Shown one piece after another: positions 24,201 through 33,551 of a DNA stretch of 64,000 nucleotides (positions within the stretch are counted from its first letter, which is position 1; every line of letters starts with the position of its first letter). Source of the DNA: Tolypothrix tenuis PCC 7101 (GTDB lineage: Bacteria > Cyanobacteriota > Cyanobacteriia > Cyanobacteriales > Nostocaceae); NCBI RefSeq assembly GCF_002368295.1, contig NZ_AP018248.1:5500231-5564230 (forward strand), read 5' to 3'. The notes under the pieces are model-generated. The model was not told where the DNA came from. It did not search any database and worked only from the letters and a program-made list of their open reading frames with translations. The translations under genes and the position numbers were made by a program.

Positions 24201-26286
24201 TATTTTAACTCTATCTTCTGCTGACAAATCTGGAGATGTTAAAGTTAACGGTTTTGGTGATTTATCGTTGATTAATACCAACATTATCACCAGTAAACAG
24301 GTGACAATCAACGTTCCATTTGTGGGCGGAATTACCCTAGATGTTGGTGGAGTAGGTCAATCAGGTAATGTAAATATTATCAGCACAGGTAATCTCACAT
24401 TTAAAGATAGTCGCATCGAAAGCGACACCAAAGGCGACAATCCCGCAGGAAACGTCAATATCACCAGTCCTGGTACTGTCACCTTCAATAATAGTAAAAT
24501 TGTCAGCAACACCAGCAATATAGGTCGAGCTGGCAATATTCAAATTAATGCCAACAACTTAACCCTCACAGATTCCTCACCAATCTCCGCTTCCACCACA
24601 GCAGAAGGTAAAGCCGGAGACATCACCCTCAATTCTCCCACTGTCACATTAGCCAATGGCGGTAAAATCTTCGCCACAACTACAGGTAAAGGTAATGGCG
24701 GTACAATTACTGTCAATGCACCGAATCTGGTTAATCTCGGTATCGGTGTGCAAGACTTCGCCCCCATTCTCTCCGTAGAAACTAGCGGCGCAGGTAAAGC
24801 CGGAAATATCATTGTCAATACACCTAGCCTCACCGTATCCGACACCGCCCGCATCACCGCCACCGCCACAAATACTGCCACAAATACCGAAGGCGGTGGA
24901 AGCATCACCTTAAACGCCTCCAAATTAGACCTAGCAGGTATTGTGGGAATTTTTGCCGAAACCCAAGGACAAGCACCCGCAGGTACATTAAAACTCAATC
25001 CGTATGCAAATCAAGCCAATTTAGATATTACCCTGTTCCCCAATTCCAATATTTCTGCTTCTACTTCTGGCAGTGGTAAAGGTGGTGACTTAATTCTCAC
25101 CGCACCGGAAAATATTAACATTGCCGGTAAAGGAAAATTAGCAGTTGAAAGTACAAGTATAGGCGATGCAGGTAATATTCAAATTACCACCCAAAACTTA
25201 AATATTAATGATGGTGTCAAAATCTCCGCTTCAACAATGAATGGTCAAGGCGGTAATATCAACATTAATGCTAATACCTTAACAGCCAATAACGGCGGAC
25301 AATTTCTCACCACGACATCCGGTACAGCAAAAGCGGGAAATATTAACGTCAAAGTCCGGGATAATATCACCTTAGATGGCACAAATACCGGATTATTTGC
25401 CAATACAGAAAAAACTGCAACAGGTGATAGCGGCAATATTACCATTGACCCAGAAATTTTTACCATTAAAAATGGTGCAGGTATCGGTGTAAATAGTAAT
25501 GGTAGTGGTAAAGGCGGCAATATTTCCCTGACTGCTGGGACTTTAACTTTAGATAATCAAGCCTTTATTAATGCTGCAACAGCTAGTAATACTGGCGGCG
25601 AAATTACTCTAGATATTAAAGATTTTTTATTCCTGCGTCATAACAGCAATATTACTGCCTCAGCCGGCACAGATAAGGCTGGTGGTAATGGTGGTAACAT
25701 TACGATTAATAGTCCCTTTATTATCGCCGTTAACCAGGAAAACAGCGATATCACAGCTAATGCTTACAGTGGTAAGGGTGGTAATATTAACATCTTTACT
25801 CAAGGATTATTCGGCATAGGATTCCAAGCGCAAGATACACAACAGAGTGCAATCACTGCTAGTTCGGAATTAGGCATTAACGGCAATGTGACTATCAATA
25901 CACCAGAAGTAGACCCCAGTAAAGGCTTAGTTCAATTACCCACAAATGTGGCGGATGCTTCCGGGAAAATTGATAACTCTTGCAATTCGGGTAGTAAATA
26001 TAGTCGTAGTTCCTTTACCATCACCGGACGTGGTGGTTTGCCTTCTAATCCCTATGAATCTCAGCAAGCTGATTCTGTAATTAAAACATGGGTAACTGTA
26101 GATGATGGGCAAAACATAAATAATCATAGTAATCTCAACCAAGTCAACAATCAGCCTTCAGAAGCAATTGTAGAAGCACAGGGATTGATTAGAAATGAAA
26201 ATGGAGAGTTATTGCTAGTTTCGGAAGTACCCAAGGTTATACCCCATAGTCCGACGCTGACCTCTGTTACTTGTTCTCGTAAATAA
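21274..26286 (+). CDS. filamentous haemagglutinin-type secreted exoprotein with embedded P-domain
   Basis: A giant surface or secreted protein (1670 aa from GTG 21274; an ATG at 21304 gives a cleaner signal peptide, MVSTLTYLTLAHFSLAKAQ). The N-terminal two-partner-secretion domain is shown by TSVVNLD, GANLFHSFSEFNID and ANLFLMNPNGIIFG. A likely proprotein-convertase P-domain spans about residues 365-505 (LDVYLTSPS, FQDTLLDDSAD, PIGVGGLASFNGENTAGIWK). Residues about 620-920 are nine ~31-residue repeats (GNAGDGGAIALTTTQGNIST), and the rest is a predicted right-handed beta-helix. No TpsB transporter lies in the window. A secreted CHAT protease follows 344 bp downstream on the same strand, a pairing I believe recurs in cyanobacteria. 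The role is probably adhesion or matrix. Confidence 0.9.
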   Translation: MRFLENIRFLMVSTLTYLTLAHFSLAKAQIIPDNTLGTETSVVNLDTIKGIPSERIDGGAIRGANLFHSFSEFNIDSGRGAYFTNPSGIENILTRVTGKNASQILGTLGVLGNANLFLMNPNGIIFGKDAVLDIRGSFTATTADGIKLGENGLFSATNPQSSNLLTVKPGALFSNALSNQQGTINNQGNLKVDAGNSINLLAANVINTGTLTAPEGIVQLTGTENLITRGNIATATLFLNTKNLTIGENNNATVDKNTLEGLSGNTNLILQATNDITVDSLTNSTLNLADGSGKIAFIADADRNGIGNFQMDTADTIKTNGRDISISGASLNLGNIDTSLIKGRDIFAVAIDAGGDIPANGTEQTNALFTFTVSDSQTIEDLDVQFSASHIRNSVLDVYLTSPSATTLELFYLGIGNNARNFQDTLLDDSADKNINNASPPFQGRFKPIGVGGLASFNGENTAGIWKLIIMDYPLRADSSGILHKAGETAPWGTADGTKLMFRTYISGNSGAITLNATNGSLNVGNINAGNATTAGEVNLSATKNISLNGSLAAVNKIKILADVDANGIGDFQMNPANTIRTNGRNTEIAGVNLTVGNINTSSQQGGGNITLTATGGNISTQDLNSYSGSLSEKAGSGGAIALTTTKGNISTGNMNSSSRSESGNAGDGGAIALTTTQGNISTGSLDSYSFSFSGNAGDGGAIALTTTQGNISTGVLHSYSFSFSGNAGDGGAIALTTTQGNISTQGLNSTSLSISASGNASSGGAIALTTTQGNISTGYVYAFSDSGSGNAGNGGVIALTTTQGNISTQDLNSFSISGSGNAGDGGAIALTTTQGNITTKELYSYSRSDSESGNAGSGGAIALTTTQGNISTGEIDSFSLSHSGNAGNGGAIALTTTQGNISIGELLSLSSSASGNAGNGGIITLSARDGNIIPSLDDNFNTRTLSSFSISNKTGNSGEGGNVTLEAKNLITNLDILTLSSADKSGDVKVNGFGDLSLINTNIITSKQVTINVPFVGGITLDVGGVGQSGNVNIISTGNLTFKDSRIESDTKGDNPAGNVNITSPGTVTFNNSKIVSNTSNIGRAGNIQINANNLTLTDSSPISASTTAEGKAGDITLNSPTVTLANGGKIFATTTGKGNGGTITVNAPNLVNLGIGVQDFAPILSVETSGAGKAGNIIVNTPSLTVSDTARITATATNTATNTEGGGSITLNASKLDLAGIVGIFAETQGQAPAGTLKLNPYANQANLDITLFPNSNISASTSGSGKGGDLILTAPENINIAGKGKLAVESTSIGDAGNIQITTQNLNINDGVKISASTMNGQGGNININANTLTANNGGQFLTTTSGTAKAGNINVKVRDNITLDGTNTGLFANTEKTATGDSGNITIDPEIFTIKNGAGIGVNSNGSGKGGNISLTAGTLTLDNQAFINAATASNTGGEITLDIKDFLFLRHNSNITASAGTDKAGGNGGNITINSPFIIAVNQENSDITANAYSGKGGNINIFTQGLFGIGFQAQDTQQSAITASSELGINGNVTINTPEVDPSKGLVQLPTNVADASGKIDNSCNSGSKYSRSSFTITGRGGLPSNPYESQQADSVIKTWVTVDDGQNINNHSNLNQVNNQPSEAIVEAQGLIRNENGELLLVSEVPKVIPHSPTLTSVTCSRK
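23160..24020 (+). repeat. 93/99-bp tandem repeats with embedded HIP1 octamers
   Basis: Nine units have GCGATCGC-type starts at 23191, 23284, 23377, 23470, 23569, 23662, 23755, 23854 and 23947, spaced 93 or 99 bp. Each unit encodes GGAIALTTTQGNIST plus a variable Ser-rich stretch. One unit has GTGATCGC instead, changing Ala to Val. All other units keep the full HIP1 palindrome. Confidence 0.92.
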
Positions 26287-26630
26287 CGGGCAAGTATTGC
26301 TGTGTCCCTGCTATATCTTTGAGGTTCCAATTTAACTGGGATAATTGAGACCAGCAATATTCCCAAAACACAAGAGTTTGACAAAATTTAGATAGATAAA
26401 ATCAATGTATTTTATAGCAATTGCCCCCAGTAATGTAACAGATGAACATCAGCAATATTTGAATTGACATTAGGGAACTCCAAAAAATTAATTATTCCGT
26501 TCAAGTCGTTGACTGTTGACAGTTAACAGTTAACAATTAACAGTCAACGGTCAACAGTGAACAATAACAATGGAATATTTTTTTACTTGGAAGTCCCTTA
26601 GCTGAACGTTCAAAGATCTAAAAACTGTAA
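26287..26630. other. spacer with TTAACAG-type repeats
   Basis: This 344-bp spacer carries a run of GTTGACTGTTGACAGTTAAC-like heptamers at about 26507-26570. The run is mutually self-complementary in parts (TTAACAGTTAAC). The promoter for the CHAT gene probably lies after it. No terminator with a U-tract is obvious after the exoprotein stop. Confidence 0.6.
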
Positions 26631-29228
26631 ATGATATTTTCAAAAATGAAATTTAAAGAGAAAATCTATCGTTTTGTGGCACTGCTATTAGCAACTACTG
26701 TAATATGCACGCATATTTCACCAGCTATAGGCAAACTTGCTGCCAAAAACCCGACAAGTTCGCAGACATTAATCTCTGTTGCTACATCTAACTTGCAGCA
26801 GGGAAAATTATTATATGATGCTGGCAGATTTGCAGAAGCTATAAAATTTTTGCAACAAGCAGTTCAAGAATATCAACAGCAAGGAGATACCTTAAGACAA
26901 GCTGCAACCCTGAGTAATTTATCTCTTGCTTACCAAGAACTTGGTGATTGGCATCAAGCACAACAAGCAATTACAGAAAGCTTAAAGTTATTAGCAACTA
27001 ATCAACAGCAAACTCCAAATTTAGGAGTTCTTGCTCAATCTCTGGATGTACAAGCTAGTCTGCAATTGGCGATGGGACAAACAGATTTAGCCTTGAGTAG
27101 TTGGCAACAGTCAGCAGAGATTTTTACTCAACTTAAAGATCATCATGGTGTAGTGCGATCGCAAATCAATCAAGCCCAAGCATTACGCATTCAAGGTTTT
27201 GATCAAAAATCCATAAAAATACTGAATGAATTAAAGCAGACATTACAATCGCAACCAGACTCAAAAGAAAAAGTCATCGGTTTGCGATCGCTTGGTGATA
27301 GTCTGCAGTTAGCTGGCAATTTTTCAGAGTCTCGTAAAATCCTGCAGCAAAGTCTGGAAATTGCCGAACGTCTACAATTTCCCCAGGATATAGCTGCCAG
27401 TTTATTAAGCTTGGGGAATAATGCTGATGCTGAGGGAAAAATACCAGAAGCGATCGCTTTTTATCAACAAACTGTCAAAGTATCTTCTTCACCCCTAATT
27501 AAAATCCAAGCACAGCTGAACCAACTTAAATTGATGATTCAAGATGGTAAATCAGCAGATGCTCAAGCCCTATTACCTGTAATTCAATCGCAAATAGAAC
27601 AACTTCCCCCTAGCCGTGCTGCTATCTATGCTCGAATTAACTTTGTGCAAAATCTGCTGAAATTAGGAAGTGAGAATTTAACAGTTAAAAATTCACAACT
27701 CTTAGCTACAGCTATTCAACAAGCCCGCAATTTAGGGGACAAACGAGCAGAAGCTTATGCTCTCGGTAGTTTAGGCAGTTTGTACGAAAAAACACAGCAG
27801 TGGATTGAGGCACAAAAACTTACTCAGCAGGCTTTAATGTTAGCCCAAGCTAATAATACACCGGATATAGCATATCAGTGGCAATGGCAATTAGCAAGGT
27901 TACTAAAAGCACAAGGAGATATTCAAGGCGCAATTGCCGCCTATGATGCAGCTTTGGCAACTTTGGCATCTCTCCGCAGTGACTTAGTGGCTGTCAGACA
28001 AGATGTACAATTTTCCTTTCGTGACATTGTAGAACCAGTCTATCGAGAATCGGTAGAACTACTCCTAAAATCACAACAAGGTAAAGCTGATAGCAAAATT
28101 CTCGAAAAAGCACGCCAGCGCATTGAAGCATTGCAATTGGCAGAACTAGACAACTTTTTTAGAGAAGCTTGTTTACAAGGTCAAAAAGTAGTGCTTGATA
28201 AATTTGTAGATGAAGATAATCCCACAACTGCTATTCTTTACCCCATTATTCTGCCAGAATCACTCCAGGTAATTGTTAAAATTCCTCAACAACCCCTACG
28301 ATATTATGCCACCAGCATACCTCAAGCAGAAGTGGAAAAAATTGCGAATCAACTGCGAGCAAATCTTACTCAACGATATCCCAGCAAAGCTCTTAAAAAC
28401 CAGTTACAGCAGGTTTACAATTGGCTAATCAAACCTGTTGAGTCAGAATTGCAAACAAGTAAAGTTAAAACCCTGGTGTTTCTCTTAGATGGGGTTTTAC
28501 GCAATATACCAATGGCATCTTTATACGATGGTAAACAATACTTGGTGGAAAAATATGCAGTTTCCCTCAATCTCGGTTTGCAACTCCTCGATCCTAAGCC
28601 ACTAGCAAAACAGCAGCTTAAAGCAATTACAGCTGGACTAATAAATCCTCCACCTGAATTTTCCCAATATCAGCCCTTACCTGGTATTGAAAAGGAATTC
28701 GAGTTAATCGCCAAAACTGGAGTAGCGACAACTAGTCTTTTAGAAAAACAGTTTACTAGCACAGCACTAGAAAACAAAATTAATTCTGCTAACTTTAATA
28801 TCGTGCATATAGCGACCCACGGTGAATTTAGTTCGCGCGCTGAGGATACCTTTATTTTGGCTGCCGATGGCCCGATTAACGTCACCCAGTTTGACAAAAT
28901 TCTTCGCAGTCGGGATAGTAGTAAATCTCACAGCACGGAACTATTATTTTTGAGTGCCTGCCAAACAGCAAGGGGAGACAATCACGCCGTACTAGGTTTA
29001 GCTGGAGTTGCGGTACGGGCAGGGGCACGAAGTACCATAGCATCCCTGTGGGACATTAATGATGAAGCAACAGCAGAATTTGTCGGTCTTTTCTATCAAG
29101 AACTCAAAGATGGCAAAACCAGCAAAGCTGAAGCACTGCGCTTTGCCCAGCTAAAGTTGCTCAAAGATCCACAATACAATTCACCCCGCTTTTGGTCTGC
29201 ATATATAATCATTGGTAATTGGCTGTGA
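26631..29228 (+). CDS. secreted TPR-CHAT protease-like protein
   Basis: An 865-aa protein with an N-terminal signal sequence (KIYRFVALLLATTVICTHIS), about 420 residues of TPR repeats (RFAEAIKFLQQAVQEYQQQG, AATLSNLSLAYQELGDWHQA and others), then a linker and a C-terminal CHAT domain. The likely catalytic His is in IATHGEFS (residue 730) and the Cys in LSACQTARG (residue 777). The final ASLWDINDEATAEFVGLFYQ block is typical. Export plus a cysteine-peptidase fold suggests it acts in the periplasm or at the surface. The gene lies 344 bp after the giant exoprotein on the same strand, so processing of that protein is a reasonable but unproven role. Confidence 0.9.
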   Translation: MIFSKMKFKEKIYRFVALLLATTVICTHISPAIGKLAAKNPTSSQTLISVATSNLQQGKLLYDAGRFAEAIKFLQQAVQEYQQQGDTLRQAATLSNLSLAYQELGDWHQAQQAITESLKLLATNQQQTPNLGVLAQSLDVQASLQLAMGQTDLALSSWQQSAEIFTQLKDHHGVVRSQINQAQALRIQGFDQKSIKILNELKQTLQSQPDSKEKVIGLRSLGDSLQLAGNFSESRKILQQSLEIAERLQFPQDIAASLLSLGNNADAEGKIPEAIAFYQQTVKVSSSPLIKIQAQLNQLKLMIQDGKSADAQALLPVIQSQIEQLPPSRAAIYARINFVQNLLKLGSENLTVKNSQLLATAIQQARNLGDKRAEAYALGSLGSLYEKTQQWIEAQKLTQQALMLAQANNTPDIAYQWQWQLARLLKAQGDIQGAIAAYDAALATLASLRSDLVAVRQDVQFSFRDIVEPVYRESVELLLKSQQGKADSKILEKARQRIEALQLAELDNFFREACLQGQKVVLDKFVDEDNPTTAILYPIILPESLQVIVKIPQQPLRYYATSIPQAEVEKIANQLRANLTQRYPSKALKNQLQQVYNWLIKPVESELQTSKVKTLVFLLDGVLRNIPMASLYDGKQYLVEKYAVSLNLGLQLLDPKPLAKQQLKAITAGLINPPPEFSQYQPLPGIEKEFELIAKTGVATTSLLEKQFTSTALENKINSANFNIVHIATHGEFSSRAEDTFILAADGPINVTQFDKILRSRDSSKSHSTELLFLSACQTARGDNHAVLGLAGVAVRAGARSTIASLWDINDEATAEFVGLFYQELKDGKTSKAEALRFAQLKLLKDPQYNSPRFWSAYIIIGNWL

Positions 29229-29576
29229 AGTACCCAACTAACCCTCTTGTGTCACTCTCTGAAAACTTTTGCCATTTCTGAATTAAGCGAGCTTTTGTTT
29301 AGCAAGCGTTGACGCGATTATTTTCTAATAACAAATACAATACCAACTTTTTTCTAATAGTATAGCTTGTATCGATTGCCTCATCGGGCTTTTAGCGATC
29401 GCCCTCCTGGAGATTGACAAAAGACGGATATTCTACAAGTTTAGTGGAATCACTCCATCACATCACAGTTGCGGCATTAATTTGCGAAAACTCAGTATAA
29501 TTAAACTGACTATAAAAAACAGTCAAAACGACATTAATTTGCAAATTGCGACATATAATTTGCGAACTTACAACAA
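29229..29576. other. AT-rich spacer before the tRNA
   Basis: No gene is recognised. One HIP1-like site occurs near 29395. Short frames overlapping the tRNA are spurious. Confidence 0.5.
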
Positions 29577-29650
29577 TCGGGATGACTGGATTCGAACCAG
29601 CGGCCCCTTCGTCCCGAACGAAGTGCGCTACCAAGCTGCGCTACATCCCG
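29577..29650 (-). tRNA. tRNA-Pro (anticodon CGG)
   Basis: On the minus strand the gene starts CGGGATG and ends CATCCCG plus discriminator A, giving a perfect 7-bp acceptor stem. The anticodon arm is CTTCG-TTCGGGA-CGAAG, so the anticodon is CGG. The T arm contains GGTTCGAATCC. The D arm has GCGCAGCTTGGTAGCGC. The 3' CCA is not encoded, as is common in cyanobacteria. Confidence 0.95.
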
Positions 29651-29891
29651 GCATAATGATTAGTATCACCAAGATATTTTACCACAAATCTTGATAATTT
29701 ACAAAATAAATAGACGCTGAGAAAAAATTTTAACCAGAGAATTGAGGAATTAGGGCTAAAGTCCTAGATTTTTCTTAACTAGAGGACTACTTAGGAACTG
29801 ATGAAAATTAATTTGATGAATCAGTACTGTTCATAATGATAAATAATTTGGTAAATTACGCTCAATTAAACTCAATTTTAAAATTTTTCAT

Positions 29892-30527
29892 ATGCTGAAA
29901 CAGCTATCGGCAGACATACACAACTATAGCCAGGTACTTTGGAGTATTTTGTTAGCAATAGTAATTTGGAATATACCTCTATCGGCTTTGGCAGATGTTA
30001 ACCAGCAGGATATTAACAGTATTATTCGGACAAGAGACATTGCGCTAAAAGCCCTAAATACTCGCGATTTTTCCCAAATAGAACCTTACTTGCACCCAAG
30101 TTTTACGATTACAACAGTCGATAACCAAGTTTTTCACAAAGTGCCTGAGTTTGAGAAGTATTGGAATCAGCAATTCTCCACCACGATTAAAGATATCAAA
30201 ATGCAGCTTAAAGGAGAGCCTGTCAGAACATTTCTTTCACCAGAAATAGATGTTTCTACAGGAGATGCGATCGCATCTTTCTATTTTAAAGATGGTAAAG
30301 CAGCTGATATGGCGTTGCGCTGGACAGCCGTTCTGCAAAAAGCCCAAGATAAATGGACGATTCAATCCCTGCATTTCTCCTCAAATCTGCTGGATAATCC
30401 GGTATTAAATGCTACGCAGCGATGGGGTCAGACTATGGCTGCGATCGCAGGTATAGGTGGCTTTTTGTTAGGAGTAGTCGTAATGTTGCTATTACGCCGC
30501 AAATCTAGAGGAATTCGTAATTCTTAG
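29892..30527 (+). CDS. NTF2/SnoaL-like protein with signal peptide and C-terminal membrane helix
   Basis: A 211-aa protein of unknown role. A hydrophobic N-terminal segment ending in SALADV is probably a signal sequence. Residues about 40-165 read as an NTF2-like fold (TRDIALKALNTRDFSQIEPY; LRWTAVLQKAQDKWTIQSLH). A C-terminal helix (MAAIAGIGGFLLGVVVMLLL) followed by RRKSRG would anchor it with the basic tail inside. No catalytic residues can be assigned. Confidence 0.7.
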   Translation: MLKQLSADIHNYSQVLWSILLAIVIWNIPLSALADVNQQDINSIIRTRDIALKALNTRDFSQIEPYLHPSFTITTVDNQVFHKVPEFEKYWNQQFSTTIKDIKMQLKGEPVRTFLSPEIDVSTGDAIASFYFKDGKAADMALRWTAVLQKAQDKWTIQSLHFSSNLLDNPVLNATQRWGQTMAAIAGIGGFLLGVVVMLLLRRKSRGIRNS

Positions 30528-30539
30528 TTATCGACCAAT

Positions 30540-31025
30540 TTACCACAATTTAATTAGTTGTTTACCTTCTAGAAATAAATCAAATCTGTGTATATCCTTT
30601 TCTGACTCAAAAGCTGCTACTGGTAAGTAGTGAAATTGCGCTTTTGTAATATACAAGAAGTAATATTCCCCTTTTTTCACAACTTTCATAAAATGTTCAT
30701 ATCGCATTTTTGTTAGACTGCCGTCTTCAAAGCAGATGGTAAAAAAGTTTTCATCCATTTCACAGTATCTACTTTGAAAATTTAAGGCAGATGTTCGTCC
30801 CTGCAAACGCATCCACAGAGGTACAGACAAAAAATAGGCGATTAAACCTAAGAAATATATCAACCACCAATCAAATCTTTGCAGGATTACCGCTAGAGCT
30901 ATATTAATTGATGTTAAAATCAACAAGAGGATGAAGAAAACTTTCATACGTTTATAATAATCGGTCGCAATAATCCCTCGTAATTCTTTAGGACTAATTT
31001 GAAAAGTTTTAGTTTTAATCTGCAT
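30540..31025 (-). CDS. YcxB-like membrane protein
   Basis: A 161-aa protein with two membrane helices at about residues 28-50 and 53-72 and a soluble C-terminal half (ITKAQFHYLPVAAFESEKDI) like the YcxB C-terminal domain. That domain is common but of unknown function. It is convergent with the NTF2-like gene (12-bp gap) and lies 48 bp downstream of the CocE gene on the same strand, so it may be cotranscribed with it. Confidence 0.7.
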   Translation of the reverse strand: MQIKTKTFQISPKELRGIIATDYYKRMKVFFILLLILTSINIALAVILQRFDWWLIYFLGLIAYFLSVPLWMRLQGRTSALNFQSRYCEMDENFFTICFEDGSLTKMRYEHFMKVVKKGEYYFLYITKAQFHYLPVAAFESEKDIHRFDLFLEGKQLIKLW

Positions 31026-31073
31026 AGCTGGGTCGGTATTGGTGATTTGTGATACTGATACTCTTGTCTGCTT

Positions 31074-32738
31074 TTAAATATCTGCCACAATAGGTAATAC
31101 AACACGAGAACTCGCCTCATTTCCGCAACTCACAGTTAAAGTAATAATTTGTGCATTTAGTAAACTTTCGCTACTATTTATGGCAATATTTCCAGAATTC
31201 ATGGAGTAGGCGGGAAAACAAGCAACGCTCAAACTCAGACGTAAAGCATTACCTTTAGCTATTCGCACACAAGTGGCTTGTAGTTGAATTTTAGTCGGGA
31301 TGGGTTTTGCGCCTTCTCGACAATGCACATATCCTTGGGTGATATTATATACTTGCCTATCAGGATGAACTTCGGACAGCACTGCACAAAAATCATAACT
31401 TGGTTGATCAGCACTGCAAAAGATTTCTACTATGACATCCCCTGCTAAATGCAAGTCAGTCGCTAGTGGTTCAGTAGTGTAAGTTAATACATCAGAGCGT
31501 AAATCAAGATGCGATCGCTCAAATACTCCCGCAGGTATGGCTGCATGACCACCCAAAGCAGGAACTGGTCGCCAAGGGTCGTGAACCAATACATCAACAC
31601 AATTTTGGATTTTAGATTTTGGATTTTGGATTAAAGTTCCGGAGTCTTCGCAGATGCTGGCTAATCCGGTAGTTGATAAGTAATAGGATTTTGGGTTTGG
31701 GGTTGGGAAGTTGGGGAAAGTTCGCCAAATATTACTTCCCATCTCAAATAAACATACAGGTTCTTCTGTGAGTAAACCTGTATCGACATCTTTAAGAAAC
31801 TGGTCAAACCAGCGAATTTGCATCCTATCTACAGGACTGGCGGCTTTGGGGCCGAAGTCAATATTACCCACTTTACGACCCCAAGGTAAATGTGACCAAG
31901 GCCCAACTAATAAATGTTGAGCAGTGGTGCTACGCCCTGCCATATCTTTATATAAATGTAGAGTTCCCCGCAAATAAGTATCAAACCATCCGCCTATGTG
32001 GAACATAGGTAAATCAACGGTTTGCAAGTGGCGTTTGGGTGACAGTTCTTCCCAATAATTATCTGCTTGGGGATGGGCTAACCACTCGTGATAAAAAGAT
32101 TCTGGTGCAAGATGCTGCAAAATTTCTGGATTATTTAAAGGGAGATTACGCGCAGCAGTAAATAATGCTTGATAAGCAACCTTATCTCCTCTTAAACGGG
32201 CGGTTTCGGTAGCTAATTGAATTGCCCATGCTAGATTAGTTTGCAAACAGAATGCGCCACCTTCATAAGCCCAATCTGTATATAAATCATAGCCAATCAT
32301 GGCTGGGCAAATAGTTTTTAAAGCGGCTGGTTGATTAGTAGCAGCATACAGCTGTGTCATTCCCTGATAGGAAAAACCATACATTCCTACTTTGCCATTG
32401 CTGTGAGGTAGGTTTGCAACCCAATTTACCGTATCTTCGCCATCTGCAATTTCGTTGGCAAATAATTTAAATTCTCCCTCAGAAGTACCTCGCCCTCGGA
32501 CATCTTGAATTACTACGATGTAACCTTGGGCAGCATACCAAGTAGGATGGGCATAGACAACAGTTGATGCGATCGCTCTTCCGTAAGGTTGTCTCATTAA
32601 TAATATAGGAAACTCCCCAGCCGCATTGGGACGATAGATATCTGCATCTAACCGTACGCCATCACGCGTATGCATCGAGGCTGTTTGTTTGGGAAGTACT
32701 TTGAACATGAGTCTGGAAGAATATATCAATGGCACCAT
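31074..32738 (-). CDS. CocE/NonD family hydrolase (X-Pro dipeptidyl-peptidase S15 type)
   Basis: A serine hydrolase of 554 aa. The alpha/beta-hydrolase domain carries the oxyanion region RGRGTSEGEF and the nucleophile elbow GMYGFSYQGM. The C-terminal ~170 residues form the jelly-roll X-Pro DPP domain (YTTEPLATDLHLAGDVIVEI; LRLSLSVACFPAY). Family members cleave acyl esters, amides or Pro-containing dipeptides; the substrate here is unknown. There is no signal peptide. An internal Met at 32708 (MFKVLPKQ) is an alternative start. Confidence 0.88.
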   Translation of the reverse strand: MVPLIYSSRLMFKVLPKQTASMHTRDGVRLDADIYRPNAAGEFPILLMRQPYGRAIASTVVYAHPTWYAAQGYIVVIQDVRGRGTSEGEFKLFANEIADGEDTVNWVANLPHSNGKVGMYGFSYQGMTQLYAATNQPAALKTICPAMIGYDLYTDWAYEGGAFCLQTNLAWAIQLATETARLRGDKVAYQALFTAARNLPLNNPEILQHLAPESFYHEWLAHPQADNYWEELSPKRHLQTVDLPMFHIGGWFDTYLRGTLHLYKDMAGRSTTAQHLLVGPWSHLPWGRKVGNIDFGPKAASPVDRMQIRWFDQFLKDVDTGLLTEEPVCLFEMGSNIWRTFPNFPTPNPKSYYLSTTGLASICEDSGTLIQNPKSKIQNCVDVLVHDPWRPVPALGGHAAIPAGVFERSHLDLRSDVLTYTTEPLATDLHLAGDVIVEIFCSADQPSYDFCAVLSEVHPDRQVYNITQGYVHCREGAKPIPTKIQLQATCVRIAKGNALRLSLSVACFPAYSMNSGNIAINSSESLLNAQIITLTVSCGNEASSRVVLPIVADI

Positions 32739-33045
32739 AGATCAGCATAGAGCTACACAGAGACTTGCGATCGCACCATGAAGAGGAAAGGGGGCAAAGG
32801 GAGCGGGGAGCAGGGGGAGGAACTTATAATCTAGAAGATAGATGTAGTTTCTGTAAAAACTGCTGTAAGTACCTACTATTTCACAGGTAAATCAAATATT
32901 TCCCCCTTTCGCCTTTCCCCTTTTCCCCTTCACCGCACTATATTAGATACACCCTATTTGGGTAAATTATCAAACATTGGTAAAGGATTAATCATTTTTT
33001 TACCAAGTATTACTACTGAGGCAAAATCTGGGGTAAGGTGAATGC
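32739..33045. other. intergenic region with purine/pyrimidine-rich repeats
   Basis: This 307-bp gap lies between divergent genes. It contains GGGAGCGGGGAGCAGGGGGA near 32799-32818 and CCCTTTCGCCTTTCCCCTTT near 32904, which are roughly complementary and could pair. No gene is seen. Confidence 0.5.
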
Positions 33046-33414
33046 ATGAATTACGAAACAGCTCGCAAAATCCTCATAGACCAAACAATAACCACCGAGG
33101 ACAATCTAGATTCCCTGTTAATGCGTATGCAGCAGGGAAAACCGCCAGTTCCCGGTCAAATCACTTCGATTTTGTTGGCGTTAAAAGTGGTGTTTGAGGC
33201 CCTCAAAGAATCTTCTAGTCTCGACAGAGAATTAGCTTACGCCCTTTTTCAGTTAAGTATTAAGCCTTCACAAATATTTGTTGGCGGACGCAGGGCTGGG
33301 ATTGATTGGCCACCATTGTTGAAGGAAGATTTGTTGCGAATTGCTTTAGCAGCCGAAAGTATCTTTTCTACTAAATGGCAAACTCCACCTTCTACTGGAT
33401 TTGGGGGAGTATAG
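33046..33414 (+). CDS. conserved cyanobacterial hypothetical protein, 122 aa
   Basis: A soluble, helix-rich protein starting MNYETARKILIDQ, with a conserved-looking centre (PPVPGQITSILLALKVVFEA; LAYALFQLS) and a C-terminal GIDWPPLL segment. A purine-rich ribosome site (AAGGTGA) precedes the ATG by a normal distance. I recognise it as a type seen in many cyanobacteria but know no function. Confidence 0.7.
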   Translation: MNYETARKILIDQTITTEDNLDSLLMRMQQGKPPVPGQITSILLALKVVFEALKESSSLDRELAYALFQLSIKPSQIFVGGRRAGIDWPPLLKEDLLRIALAAESIFSTKWQTPPSTGFGGV

Positions 33415-33551
33415 GCAGTACCATGAAAACTTGCAATCAAAAAGATAATAGAGGGTTAGCACGCAGTCAATAATTTTGGGTACAACCTTAAACTGTTGTG
33501 CGCCTAACCCATCCTATAAAAATTGCCATAAGGATTGCAATTTAAAACTAT

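Noticed and set aside
23808..24998. Long minus-strand frames inside the exoprotein (23808-24311, 24540-24998)
   Set aside because: Antisense shadows produced by the repetitive composition; no ribosome sites and no protein-like pattern.
29482..29694. 70-codon plus-strand frame
   Set aside because: It runs through the tRNA-Pro gene and is spurious.
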